DNA from: Gordonia mangrovi
GTDB lineage: Bacteria; Actinomycetota; Actinomycetes; Mycobacteriales; Mycobacteriaceae
Length of the DNA: 64,000 nucleotides
Assembly: GCF_024734075.1 (NCBI RefSeq)
Contig: NZ_CP102850.1
Span: forward strand, 372,001 to 436,000
Direction of reading: 5' to 3'
Position 1 is the first letter of the stretch; each line of letters begins with the position of its first letter. Shown one piece after another: positions 27,053-35,790 of this stretch. The notes under the pieces were generated by a model. The model ran no database searches. It was not told the origin of the DNA and saw only the letters and a list, made by a program, of their open reading frames with translations. Made by a program: the position numbers and the translations under genes.

Positions 27053-27320
27053 CGATCTCGACCTCCTCCGGCCCAGTGTCCGCCCAGACGAAGCAGATTC
27101 GCCACTGGTCATTGATTCTGATGCTGTGTTGTCCCGCCCGATCACCTTTCAGTGCTTCGAGCCGATTCCCGGGTGGGACCGTGAGGTCGTCGAGCGACTC
27201 TGCCGATCCCACCTGACGAAGTTTGCGCAGCGCGACCCGGTGAATCCGCGGATCGATCGAGCGAGCGCGTTCACGACGCCCGAGGCGTTCGGTGTCCTTG
27301 TTGCCGAACGACCGGATCAC
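27039..27320 (-). CDS. higB: HigB-type RelE/ParE-fold mRNA interferase toxin
   Basis: 93 residues: MIRSFGNKDTERLGRRERAR, then ALRKLRQVGSAESLDDL, PPGNRLEALKGDRAGQHSIR and INDQWRICFVW. This is a full HigB, with the basic surface and the final aromatic/His residues (VDYH) used by RelE-fold toxins to cut ribosome-bound mRNA. Toxin-first order is typical of higBA. A palindrome lies about 20 bp upstream of the ATG. Confidence 0.9.
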   Translation of the reverse strand: MIRSFGNKDTERLGRRERARSIDPRIHRVALRKLRQVGSAESLDDLTVPPGNRLEALKGDRAGQHSIRINDQWRICFVWADTGPEEVEIVDYH

Positions 27321-27341
27321 GCACCCAGAATATACCGCGAT

Positions 27342-27354
27342 GCGTTAATAACGC
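27342..27354. promoter_or_regulatory. Candidate HigA operator in the higBA promoter
   Basis: GCGTTAATAACGC is a perfect 13-bp palindrome (6+1+6) 22 bp upstream of the HigB start, and its last base is the first base of the ychF stop codon on the top strand. A possible -10 hexamer (TATATT on the minus strand, 27329-27334) lies between it and the start, so HigA bound here would block the promoter. Autoregulation is known for the family; the site itself is inferred. Confidence 0.5.
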
Positions 27355-28433
27355 TAGACGTTAAACCGGAATTCCACGACATCGCCGTCGGCCATCACGT
27401 AGTCCTTGCCCTCCATGCGCACCTTGCCGGCGGCCTTCGCGGCAGCCATCGAACCGTTGGTGTCCAGGTCATCGAAGGAGACGATCTCGGCCTTGATGAA
27501 GCCCTTCTCGAAATCGGTGTGGATGACTCCGGCGGCCTTGGGGGCGGTGTCACCGCGGTGGATGGTCCACGCACGCGACTCCTTGGGTCCGGCGGTCAGG
27601 TAGGTCTGCAAGCCGAGGGTGTGGAATCCGGCGCGGGCCAGCGACCGCAGCCCCGGCTCGGTCTGGCCGATCGAGTCGAGGAGTTCCTGCGCGTCCTCCT
27701 CGTCCAGTTCGAGCAACTCGCTCTCCACCTTGGCGTCGAGGAACACGGCGTCCGCGGGCGCGACGGCATCCCGCAGTTCCTGTGTGCGCGCGTCGTCGGT
27801 GAGCACCGACTCATCGGCGTTGAAGACGTACAGAAACGGCTTGGCGGTCATCAGATGGAGTTCGCGAACCGTGGCCAGATCGAATGAATCCTTCTGCGAG
27901 AACAACGTCGTGCCCTCGTTGAGGATCACCTGCGCCTTCTGCACCGCGGCGACGGTTTCTGCGAGGTCCTTCTTCTTCCGCGCATCCTTCTCCAGCCGCG
28001 GCAGCGCCTTCTCGATGGTCTGCAGGTCGGCGAGGATCAGCTCGGTCTCGATGACGCCGATGTCGGAGAGCGGATCCACCCGGCCGTCGACGTGCACCAC
28101 GTCGTCGTCGGCGAACACGCGCACCACCTGACAGATGGCGTCGGCCTCGCGGATGTTGGCGAGGAACTGGTTACCCATGCCCTCGCCTTCGGAGGCACCT
28201 TTGACGATGCCGGCGATGTCGACGAAGGACACCGTCGCTGGCAGGATGCGCTCGCTGCCGAAGATCTCGGCCAGCCGATTCAGCCGCGGGTCGGGCATCT
28301 CCACGACACCGACGTTCGGTTCGATGGTCGCGAACGGGTAGTTGGCCGCCAGCACGTCGTTGCGGGTCAGCGCATTGAACAGGGTCGACTTGCCGACGTT
28401 GGGAAGACCGACGATTCCGAGGGTGAGACTCAC
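27354..28433 (-). CDS. ychF: Redox-regulated ATPase YchF (Obg-like GTPase family)
   Basis: 359 residues from GTG 28433. Starts [20 protein letters not shown] (G1), then [37 protein letters not shown] (G3) and FLYVFNADE in place of the usual NKxD, the hallmark of YchF that shifts preference to ATP. A coiled-coil region and a C-terminal TGS domain (DVVEFRFNV at the end) follow. It associates with ribosomes and responds to oxidative stress. The frame open to 28733 includes the tandem repeat and is not coding. Confidence 0.95.
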   Translation of the reverse strand: MSLTLGIVGLPNVGKSTLFNALTRNDVLAANYPFATIEPNVGVVEMPDPRLNRLAEIFGSERILPATVSFVDIAGIVKGASEGEGMGNQFLANIREADAICQVVRVFADDDVVHVDGRVDPLSDIGVIETELILADLQTIEKALPRLEKDARKKKDLAETVAAVQKAQVILNEGTTLFSQKDSFDLATVRELHLMTAKPFLYVFNADESVLTDDARTQELRDAVAPADAVFLDAKVESELLELDEEDAQELLDSIGQTEPGLRSLARAGFHTLGLQTYLTAGPKESRAWTIHRGDTAPKAAGVIHTDFEKGFIKAEIVSFDDLDTNGSMAAAKAAGKVRMEGKDYVMADGDVVEFRFNV

Positions 28434-28498
28434 GGGCGTCCAGTCTATCGGCCGCCGATCGTCGCCCGTCGTCGGCACCGGCCGGCCGGGTGCTCGAG

Positions 28499-28596
28499 GT
28501 TGCCGTCGGCGAGATCGGGGGTGCCGTCGGCGGGATCGAGGTTGCCGTCGGCGGGATCGGGGGTGCCGTCGGCGGGATCGGGGGTGCCGTCGGCGG
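28499..28596. repeat. 21-bp tandem repeat between ychF and the AI-2E transporter gene
   Basis: Four full copies and a 14-bp partial copy of a 21-bp unit, consensus GGTGCCGTCGGCGGGATCGG plus G, at 28499-28519, 28520-28540, 28541-28561, 28562-28582 and 28583-28596. Copies differ at two or three positions. The last copy ends exactly where the stop codon of the AI-2E transporter begins. Because the unit is a multiple of three, every frame stays open through it, which explains the spurious long frames here. It looks like a VNTR/MIRU-style locus. Confidence 0.9.
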
Positions 28597-29850
28597 TCAG
28601 CGGTCGGATGCCGTGCCCGGGTCGTCGCTCGGTGCGTCGTCATCCGGCTCGTCGTCGGGCACACCCACGTGCGCGGACACCGGCGTGCTGTGCGGCGGCA
28701 GGGTCTCCCCGGCCTGTTCGGCGATCTGCTCATTGAGATAGCGCAGCACCACCGCGAGGGCTGCGGCGGCAGGCACCGCGAGGAAGGCGCCGGTGATACC
28801 GAACAACGTGCCGCCCAACGTCACCGACAGCAGCACGATCACGGCGTGCAGATCCATCGACTTCGCCTGCAACCACGGTTGCAGAACATTCCCCTCCAAC
28901 TGCTGCACCGCCAGGATGATGCCCAGCACGATCAGCGCGGTGGTCAACCCGTTGGACACCAACGCGATCAACACCGCCAGCGCGCCGGCGACGAACGCAC
29001 CGACGATCGGGATGAACCCGCCGAGGAAGGTGATCACCATCAGCACCGCGGCCAGTGGCACGCCGAGGATGAAAAGACCCGCGCCGATCAACGCCGCATC
29101 GACGAAACTGACGATCGCCTGGGTGCGGATGAAGCCGCCCAGGGTGTTCCACATGCGTAGCAGGACCTCACCGATGTGGGCACCCGACGGCCTGCCGACG
29201 GTGCGGTCCAGCCATGGCAAGAACTTGGGCCCGTCTTTGAGGAAGAAGAACACCAGGATCAAGGTGGTGAACAGGGTGACCACGATCGACGTCGCGGTCC
29301 CGACACCGCTGAACACGCCGGCCGCGATCGTCGACGCGCTCGACTGCAGCCGATCGGTGACCGTGTTGACGATGTTGTTGAGCTGCTCGTCCCGCACATT
29401 GAACGGCGGCCCCTGAATCCACTCCTGCAGTTGCCGCACACCGTCGGTGGCGCGGGCTGCGAATTCGGGCGCCTGGTTCACGATCGATGGCACGATCAGG
29501 CTGATCACCCCGGCCAGCACGCCGAGCCCCAGCAACATCATCACCAGAGAGGCCGCGGCTCCGGGCAACCCGTGGTTGCGCATCCACCGCGCCGGCGGCC
29601 ACAGCACGGTCGAGACGATGATGGCGAACAGCACCGGCAGCAGGATCACCCAGAGCCTGCCGATCAGCCACAGCAACACCCAGAAGGCCGCCACCACCAA
29701 AACGAATTGCAGGCTGACGATCGCGGTGGAGCGCAGGCCCGCCAGCACCACCTGGACCCGGGTCGGATGCGACCGGTCCGCGGCCGGCGTCGACGTGGCG
29801 GATCGCGTTGCGTCGGGATCGGGCACGCCCGATTCATCTGTCACGCCCAA
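28597..29850 (-). CDS. AI-2E family transporter (PerM/TqsA-like)
   Basis: 417 residues with about seven to eight transmembrane helices. The family signature is visible: an N-terminal helix pair, a long central soluble loop (QLQEWIQGPPFNVRDEQLNN), LVFFFLKDGPKFLPW, then VPLAAVLMVITFLGGFIPIV and QQLEGNVLQPWLQ. Members export or take up small molecules, AI-2 in one case; the cargo here is unknown. The C-terminus is acidic (PDDEPDDDAPSDDPG). The stop abuts the 21-bp tandem repeat. Confidence 0.9.
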   Translation of the reverse strand: MGVTDESGVPDPDATRSATSTPAADRSHPTRVQVVLAGLRSTAIVSLQFVLVVAAFWVLLWLIGRLWVILLPVLFAIIVSTVLWPPARWMRNHGLPGAAASLVMMLLGLGVLAGVISLIVPSIVNQAPEFAARATDGVRQLQEWIQGPPFNVRDEQLNNIVNTVTDRLQSSASTIAAGVFSGVGTATSIVVTLFTTLILVFFFLKDGPKFLPWLDRTVGRPSGAHIGEVLLRMWNTLGGFIRTQAIVSFVDAALIGAGLFILGVPLAAVLMVITFLGGFIPIVGAFVAGALAVLIALVSNGLTTALIVLGIILAVQQLEGNVLQPWLQAKSMDLHAVIVLLSVTLGGTLFGITGAFLAVPAAAALAVVLRYLNEQIAEQAGETLPPHSTPVSAHVGVPDDEPDDDAPSDDPGTASDR

Positions 29851-29937
29851 ATCGTCACATACTTGTCGGGCACAAGAGATGAACCGACGTCGACGAGTCG
29901 CGTCACGGTCGACTCATGCCCGTCCGGGCGCGATCGG

Positions 29938-30267
29938 TCAGTGCCGCTTGAACTTGCGCTCGAGGTACTTGACGAGTTCGTTCATCGCCTCGAGTTCCAC
30001 GACCAGTGGCGACGGCGCAACCGCCGCGGCACCGGGGTCGACTCGCTCGTCGCGCGCCGGTTCGGGATGCGCGTCGTTGACATCCGACCCCGGGCGTTGA
30101 TCGGGGTCGGATACTCGGATGCCGGACACCTCCTCCTGTGCGCGTTCGCGTTGGATGGTCTCCGGCCCGTAGAGACCCATCATGATCTCGAGGCCCCATG
30201 CAGGTAGTTCCGACAGGGTCGGTTCGTGGTCGCGTCGCCGTTGACGGCCACCGAACAATGCGGTCAT
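29938..30267 (-). CDS. Hypothetical small protein
   Basis: 109 residues from ATG 30267 (an ATG at 30276 is possible). It contains LSELPAWGLEIMMGLYGPET and ends MNELVKYLERKFKRH, a likely amphipathic helix, with a polar and Pro-rich middle. No family is recognised. It lies upstream of the AI-2E gene on the same strand (87-bp gap) and is divergent from the Ada-AlkA gene with only about 60 bp between starts. Confidence 0.6.
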   Translation of the reverse strand: MTALFGGRQRRRDHEPTLSELPAWGLEIMMGLYGPETIQRERAQEEVSGIRVSDPDQRPGSDVNDAHPEPARDERVDPGAAAVAPSPLVVELEAMNELVKYLERKFKRH

Positions 30268-30335
30268 ATGCCACATGGTGCCGCACATTGTTATCTGCGT
30301 CACTACATTCGGCTCATTTTCGCCCCACGATCGCG

Positions 30336-32060
30336 ATGTCCGATTCCCGCCAGGAATCAGACGCCGAGCGTGCCAGAGTGGATCACGTGACATCCACATC
30401 CACGGTGGCGAGCCTGCTGGACTTCGACAGCTGCTATCGCGCGGTCTCCTCGCGCGACGCCCGGTTCGACGGTCAGTTCTTCGTCGCTGTACACACCACC
30501 GGGATCTACTGCCGACCGTCGTGTCCGGCCCGGACCCCGCACCGACAGAACCTGCACTTCGTGTTGACCGCAGCCGCCGCCCAGCAGCAGGGCTTCCGCG
30601 CCTGCCGGCGGTGCGCGCCCGACGCGGTCCCGGGCTCACCGCAGTGGAACACCGGTGCCGACCTGTCTGCGCGGGCCATGCGGCTCATCGCCGACGGGGC
30701 GCTCGAGCACGGCGGCGTCGACGAGCTGGCCGCTCGTCTGGGTTACACACCCCGGCACCTCACGCGTGTTCTGACCGCCGAACTGGGCGCCGGCCCCTTG
30801 GCCCTGGCACGCGCCCACCGGGCGGGAACAGCGCGTGTGCTCATCCAGCGCACCGGGATGCCGATGACCGACATCGCCTTCGCCGCCGGCTTTCGCAGCG
30901 TCCGGCAGTTCAACGACACCATCCGCGACGTGTTCGGCCTCACCCCCTCGCGCATGCGGTCACTCGGCGCACCCACCGCTGCCGCACGACCCACCTCGAT
31001 CGGCGAGGTGTCGCTGCGGCTCGCCCATCGGCAGCCGCTGCACCTGCCCTGGCTGCGCTGGTTTCTCGGCGCCCACCGCGTGTCCGGAGCCGAGGAGCTG
31101 ACCGGTGGCGTCGAGCCCCACAACTGGCGGTTCAGCCGAACCGTCGACCTTCCCCACGGACCCGCGCTGGTCACCATCGAGCCGGCATCCACGCATGTCA
31201 ACGCGCGACTCGAGCATCTCGACATGCGCGATCTCGGGGTCGCGGTCAACCGTGTGCGGCGACTGCTCGACCTCGACGCCGACCCGTTCAGCACGGACGA
31301 GGCCCTGTGCGGGGATCCCGTTCTGGCCCACCTGGTACGCGCCGCGCCGGGATTGCGTGTCCCGGGCACGATGGACCCCGCCGAGACGCTCATCCGAACG
31401 ATGATCGGCCAACAGATCAGCATGAAGGCTGCCCGCCACCATGTGGACCGGCTGACCCAGGCGCTCGGCCGGCCCGCGCCATGGGTGAGGGCGGCAGACT
31501 GCGACCACTCGCCACCGGGCGGGGACGACGACGCAGCGACCAGGTGGCTCCTGTTCCCCACCCCGGCGGCGATCGCCGCGCACGGCCGTTCCGTGCTGGC
31601 GGGCCCCAAGCGCCGCATCGATGCCATCATCTCGACGGCCACGGCCGTGGCGGACGGACGCATCGACATGCATCCGGGCCGCACCGCCGCCGACCTGAGG
31701 GCCGAATTGCTGACGCTGCCCGGGGTCGGCCGCTGGACCGCCGACTACGTGGCCATGCGCGTCACCGGACATCCCGACGTCATGCTCGACCAGGATCTGG
31801 TGGTGCGTCGCGCCGCCGCCGACCTCGGCCTTGACCTCGCCGACCGGCAGGCCGGCTGGTCCCCATGGCGGTCCTACGCGTCGATGCACCTGTGGCGCGC
31901 CCGCTTGTCGGTGTCCGAGCCGATACTGGCTGACCAGATGTCGGACACTCCCCTGTCGCCGAGAAGTTCCACGCGGGCCCTTTCACCGAGATCGCGGACC
32001 TCGCGATCGATTCCCTCCCGACCGGGCCACCCGGTCGACACTCTCCAAGGAGCACCATGA
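30336..32060 (+). CDS. Ada-AlkA fusion: methylphosphotriester-sensing regulator with 3-methyladenine DNA glycosylase
   Basis: 574 residues if started at ATG 30336 (GTGs at 30378 or 30387 are alternatives). Order: Ada zinc domain (nucleophile Cys59 in TGIYCRPSCPARTP, second pair in CRRCAPD); AraC-type helix-turn-helix (GVDELAARLGYTPRHLTRVL, IAFAAGFRSVRQFNDTIR); AlkA N-terminal domain; and HhH-GPD glycosylase with LLTLPGVGRWTADYVAMRV and the catalytic Asp in VMLDQDLVVRRA. It senses methylated phosphates, activates the alkylation response and excises alkylated bases. The last ~45 residues are Ser/Arg-rich and lie outside the usual family end. Its stop overlaps ogt by 4 bp. Confidence 0.92.
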   Translation: MSDSRQESDAERARVDHVTSTSTVASLLDFDSCYRAVSSRDARFDGQFFVAVHTTGIYCRPSCPARTPHRQNLHFVLTAAAAQQQGFRACRRCAPDAVPGSPQWNTGADLSARAMRLIADGALEHGGVDELAARLGYTPRHLTRVLTAELGAGPLALARAHRAGTARVLIQRTGMPMTDIAFAAGFRSVRQFNDTIRDVFGLTPSRMRSLGAPTAAARPTSIGEVSLRLAHRQPLHLPWLRWFLGAHRVSGAEELTGGVEPHNWRFSRTVDLPHGPALVTIEPASTHVNARLEHLDMRDLGVAVNRVRRLLDLDADPFSTDEALCGDPVLAHLVRAAPGLRVPGTMDPAETLIRTMIGQQISMKAARHHVDRLTQALGRPAPWVRAADCDHSPPGGDDDAATRWLLFPTPAAIAAHGRSVLAGPKRRIDAIISTATAVADGRIDMHPGRTAADLRAELLTLPGVGRWTADYVAMRVTGHPDVMLDQDLVVRRAAADLGLDLADRQAGWSPWRSYASMHLWRARLSVSEPILADQMSDTPLSPRSSTRALSPRSRTSRSIPSRPGHPVDTLQGAP

Positions 32061-32599
32061 CCGCCACGATGTCCTCGGCCCACACCACGTCGACCACGGC
32101 ACGGTGGGCCTCGATCCCCACCCCCGACGGCACCTTCACGGTCATCGCCGACGACGCCGATCGGGTGTTGGCGTCCGGATGGACCGACGACCCGGGGTAC
32201 CTGATCGCCCTGGTCCACCGATCCATCCGCCCCGACATCACCCGGCCCGCCGATTCGCTCGGGGCATTGACCGACGCCGTCGCCTCGTACTACGCGGGAG
32301 AGCCGGCAGCACTCGACGCCATCGAGGTCCACCAGCGGTCGGGGCCGTTCCTGGGCCGGGCCTGGCCTGTCCTGCGTGGCGTCGTCCCCGGTGAACCGGT
32401 GAGCTACGCACAACTCGCCGACCTGGCCGGCCAGCCCACCGCGATCCGGGGCGCCGCGGCGGCCTGTTCACGCAATGCCGCGGCACTGTTCGTCCCCTGC
32501 CATCGGGTGCTGCGCAGCGACGGGTCGCTCGGCGGGTTCCGCTACGGGCTACCCATCAAGCGCTCGTTGCTCCGTCGCGAGGGATATGCACTGGCCTGA
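32057..32599 (+). CDS. ogt: Methylated-DNA--protein-cysteine methyltransferase
   Basis: 180 residues. The acceptor Cys lies in FVPCHRVLRSDGSLGGFRYG, preceded by the recognition helix region PVSYAQLADLAGQPTAIRGA and the Arg finger. It transfers O6-methyl groups from guanine to itself in a suicide reaction. ATG 32057 is preceded by AAGGAG and overlaps the Ada-AlkA stop (ATGA), so the two repair proteins are made together. Confidence 0.95.
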   Translation: MTATMSSAHTTSTTARWASIPTPDGTFTVIADDADRVLASGWTDDPGYLIALVHRSIRPDITRPADSLGALTDAVASYYAGEPAALDAIEVHQRSGPFLGRAWPVLRGVVPGEPVSYAQLADLAGQPTAIRGAAAACSRNAAALFVPCHRVLRSDGSLGGFRYGLPIKRSLLRREGYALA

Positions 32600-32634
32600 T
32601 CTGTTTGTCGTACCCCTGGGCCACGATGGCGGCC

Positions 32635-33831
32635 ATGAACATCTCCGTGGTCGCCGGCGTCATCGCCGGCCTGGTCGCCGGGCTCGTGATCGGATGGTTG
32701 GCGAGTGCGTCGCGGTTCACCGCAGCACTTGCCGCCGCCCGGGCCGAGCTCGACTCCGTCCGGGCCGCCCATGATCTGACGGCCCGCTCGTTGTCCTCGG
32801 CGTCCGAGGACGCCGCACGCCGCCAGTCCACCGCCATCGGCAGCCAGGTGGCCCACATCGTCGATCCGCTGCGGGGTCTGCTTTCGCAACTCTCCGACGA
32901 GTTGCGGCGCACCGAACATCATCGGATCAACGCCTACGCCGGTCTCAGCGAACAGGTGCGCGGCATGCATGCGGCCTCCACCCAGCTCACCGACCAGACG
33001 CGGGCGCTGACAAATGCGCTGCACACGCCGCAGGTCCGCGGCCGCTGGGGAGAACTGCAGCTCGAACGGGTGGTGGAACTCGCGGGTATGTCGCGCCATT
33101 GCGACTTCTCCACACAGGTCGGTGCCGACGGGACTGCCGGTGCCGTGCGCCCGGACATGGTGGTCCATCTCGCCGGGGGCCGCGACATCGTCGTGGATGC
33201 GAAGGTGCCGCTGCACGCCTATCTGCGCGCCATCGAGACCGACGACTCCGGTGAGGTGGCGCGGCTGCACACCGAACACGCTCGTGCGCTGCGCAGCCAC
33301 ATCACCCAGCTGGGCGGCAAGGCGTACTGGTCTGCATTCGACAACACCCCGGAGATGGTGGTGCTGTTCGTGCCGAGCGACCCGGTGCTGGAGGCCGCCG
33401 TCCGAGCCGATCCGGACCTCATCGAGTTCGGCTTCACCAAGAACGTGGTCTTGACCACTCCCGCCACACTCGTGGCGCTGCTGCGCACCGTGGCCCTCGG
33501 TTGGCGTCATGACGCGATGGCCCGCGATGCGGCGACCATCCACCAGCTCGGAACAGAACTGCATCATCGGCTGGGTGGCGTGCTCGGACACCTCGACCGG
33601 CTGGGCGGCTCACTGCGCCGGGCGGTGGAGTCGTTCAACTCGACGATCGGCGCGGTGGACGCGCGCGTGGGGGTCACCGCCCGCAAGTTGGCCGAACTCG
33701 ACGCCCTGCAGGGTGAGCCCGAGCACACCGGCGCGGCACCCATCGACATCACGATCCGTAGTGCCGGAGGTATCCGGACCAGCGCAGACTCCCCCGTCGA
33801 CGACCAATGGGCAACATCACCCGGCGGTTAG
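32635..33831 (+). CDS. rmuC: DNA recombination protein RmuC family
   Basis: About 398 residues from ATG 32635 (ATGs at 32605 and 32626 are upstream options). One N-terminal transmembrane helix (VAGVIAGLVAGLVIGWLA), a coiled-coil stretch, then the RmuC nuclease-like domain: VRGRWGELQLERVVELAGM, RPDMVVHLAGGRDIVVDAKV, LPLHAYL-type and HTEHARALRSHI segments. RmuC limits sequence inversions at repeats. It starts 35 bp after ogt and may share its transcript. Confidence 0.9.
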   Translation: MNISVVAGVIAGLVAGLVIGWLASASRFTAALAAARAELDSVRAAHDLTARSLSSASEDAARRQSTAIGSQVAHIVDPLRGLLSQLSDELRRTEHHRINAYAGLSEQVRGMHAASTQLTDQTRALTNALHTPQVRGRWGELQLERVVELAGMSRHCDFSTQVGADGTAGAVRPDMVVHLAGGRDIVVDAKVPLHAYLRAIETDDSGEVARLHTEHARALRSHITQLGGKAYWSAFDNTPEMVVLFVPSDPVLEAAVRADPDLIEFGFTKNVVLTTPATLVALLRTVALGWRHDAMARDAATIHQLGTELHHRLGGVLGHLDRLGGSLRRAVESFNSTIGAVDARVGVTARKLAELDALQGEPEHTGAAPIDITIRSAGGIRTSADSPVDDQWATSPGG

Positions 33832-33865
33832 CGGATTTCTGGGTTCGACCCGGTACCGTCTAGAT

Positions 33866-34924
33866 GTGCCTTCTGCCCAACAGCGTTCAGCGGTGCCGCT
33901 GGATCAGCAGTCCGTGCTGCCCACGGTCCGCGGCGTCCCCTGGTGGGGTGCCGTGCTGGTGGCAACAGCCATCACCGGCATCGGCGCGGCGATCGACGCG
34001 AGCAACACCGACGGACTCGGTGGCGTGTTCAAGTTCTGCTACCTGGTCGGGTGTGTGACCGCTGCGCTGGCGGTCCGGCGACGCGCGCTCTTCACCGCAG
34101 CCGCCCAGCCGCCGTTGATCGCGTTTCTCGTCGGGGTCATCACGCTGTACGGCCTGAACGCCGACCAGGCCTCGTCGGGCGCCAAGAGCTTGATCTTCCA
34201 GGTGCTGCTGCCGATTGCCAACGACTTCCCGTGGATGGCGTTGACCTTCTTCGTCACATTGGGCCTGGTGGTGGCCCGTTGGTACCTCACCCGCGACCCG
34301 TCCGGCGGCGACAAGAAGCGCCCGGGCGGCCCAGCCCGGGCGAGCGCGGCGAATGGTGCGAAGAAGAAGAAGAAGAAGAAGACGGCCACGCGCGCGCCGG
34401 ACGAGACCCGGAAAAAGCCGGCGAAGTCATCGACGGATGCCGCGGCGGCGAAGTCGGGTGGCCCGAAGACCGGTACGCCCGGCAGCGACCGGTCCCGGGC
34501 GCCCCAACCCGGTGAGTCCCACCCCCGCACGTCCCGCACGGACGGCTCCGCGCGGCCGGAAAAGCCCGGCGCCGGTAGATCCGCGCGCCCGAAGAAGCCC
34601 GGCGCGCGTCCGGCCGATTCGGCCGGAGACGGCGCCGCCGACCGGACCGACTCCCCCGCCCGAGCCGAGAAGGCCTCACGAGCCGCGGGGGCCACTGCCC
34701 GGGCCGCTTCCAACGGCACCGCACACGGACGGCGTTCGACCGCCGGCGCCGTCTTCCGTGCCGGCGCCGGCGAGCAGATCGATGCCGCCGAGGACGTGCA
34801 TGCGCCGCCGGCGTCGGACCGTCGCGTCGCACCGCTTGCCGAGGAGCGTCCGCGGTACGAGTCGGCCACCCACCGAGCGTCCACCGCTCAGTATCAGTCG
34901 ACCCGCACCCGCAACCGCGCCTGA
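33866..34924 (+). CDS. DUF6542-type membrane protein with long basic, low-complexity C-terminal tail
   Basis: 352 residues from GTG 33866. The first ~135 residues hold four hydrophobic helices (GVPWWGAVLVATAITGIGAA, FKFCYLVGCVTAALAV, PPLIAFLVGVITLYGL, PWMALTFFVTLGLVVARWYL). The rest is a disordered Lys/Arg/Pro/Ala/Ser tail with a run of seven lysines coded by AAG triplets (about 34362-34382), then repeated RPKKPGARP-like units. Such tails could bind nucleic acid or peptidoglycan precursors, but no role is known. The AAG run is a plausible site of slippage. Confidence 0.7.
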   Translation: MPSAQQRSAVPLDQQSVLPTVRGVPWWGAVLVATAITGIGAAIDASNTDGLGGVFKFCYLVGCVTAALAVRRRALFTAAAQPPLIAFLVGVITLYGLNADQASSGAKSLIFQVLLPIANDFPWMALTFFVTLGLVVARWYLTRDPSGGDKKRPGGPARASAANGAKKKKKKKTATRAPDETRKKPAKSSTDAAAAKSGGPKTGTPGSDRSRAPQPGESHPRTSRTDGSARPEKPGAGRSARPKKPGARPADSAGDGAADRTDSPARAEKASRAAGATARAASNGTAHGRRSTAGAVFRAGAGEQIDAAEDVHAPPASDRRVAPLAEERPRYESATHRASTAQYQSTRTRNRA

Positions 34925-35016
34925 CTTCGGCTGCCCCGGAGCTGGGATTGTCCGAGCCGGGATTGTCGCGCCGCACCGGGTCGGCGACAAAGGTGTCCCC
35001 CGAGGCCAGGCAGAAG

Positions 35017-35790
35017 TCAGCGGGCCGGCCGCGTGAGCGCGACACAGGTCCGCGCGGCCCGGCCCAGCGCCGCGCCGTAGGAGGGTCCGTGCCCAGCTGC
35101 GTGCACCGCGAGGGGGTGCAGTTGGTGTAGCGGCACCCGCGCTTCCCATCCGGGACGAAGCGGATGTTCGGTCTGATAACCCGCCAGGACGTCGTCAAGA
35201 CGGGGGCAACCGAAGAGCGCGAGCATTGCCAGATCGGTTTCCCGGTGCCCGCCATGTGCGGCCGGATCGATCAGCACCACCCCCGACGGTGTCCAGAGGA
35301 CGTTGCCGTTCCACAGGTCTCCGTGGATGCGGGCCGGCGGATCCGCATCGTCGAACGCGCCGCCGGCGACCAACGCGCAGGCCTGCCGGGTCGCTGCGGC
35401 GTCCTCGGGCATCAGATAACCGGCGTCGATGGCCGGTGGCAGGTACGGCAGCACCCGTTCGGCGGCATAGAACTCGCCCCACCGATCATGCGTGCGCGAG
35501 CTCAACCGACGCTCGCCGATGTACTGCTTCCCGGCGTGGCCTGCCGGCGGGCTGCCGAACTGCGGCGCCCCGGCGTCATGCATCCGGGCCAGCGCCGCGC
35601 CGAACTCGCGGGCGGCCTCCGCGGTGGGCCGAACAGCATCGAGTCGTCGCAGTTCGATGAACTCGTCGCCCACGTCCAGAACCTCGACGACCGGACCCCC
35701 GCCGTCCCGGAGCCAGCGCAGTCCCGCCGCCTCCGCGCGGAAGAAGTCGGGGTCGACGTCGGCGCGTCGCTTCCGGTGACTCGGTGCCAT
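35017..35790 (-). CDS. Fructosamine kinase family protein (aminoglycoside-phosphotransferase fold)
   Basis: 257 residues. PARIHGDLWNGNVLWTPSG carries the catalytic loop (Asp/Asn) and VVLIDPAAHGGHRETDLAML the Mg-binding DFG-equivalent. FAARMHDAG-like and TYKQYIG-like elements complete the fructosamine-3-kinase family, which phosphorylates glycated amines so that they detach. The gene begins one base after the stop of the SDR gene upstream, and the two are surely co-transcribed. Confidence 0.85.
   Translation of the reverse strand: MAPSHRKRRADVDPDFFRAEAAGLRWLRDGGGPVVEVLDVGDEFIELRRLDAVRPTAEAAREFGAALARMHDAGAPQFGSPPAGHAGKQYIGERRLSSRTHDRWGEFYAAERVLPYLPPAIDAGYLMPEDAAATRQACALVAGGAFDDADPPARIHGDLWNGNVLWTPSGVVLIDPAAHGGHRETDLAMLALFGCPRLDDVLAGYQTEHPLRPGWEARVPLHQLHPLAVHAAGHGPSYGAALGRAARTCVALTRPAR

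Noticed and set aside
28490..28741. An 83-codon plus-strand frame of Gly/Val/Ala repeats
   Set aside because: It is the tandem repeat read in another frame and runs antisense into the AI-2E gene.
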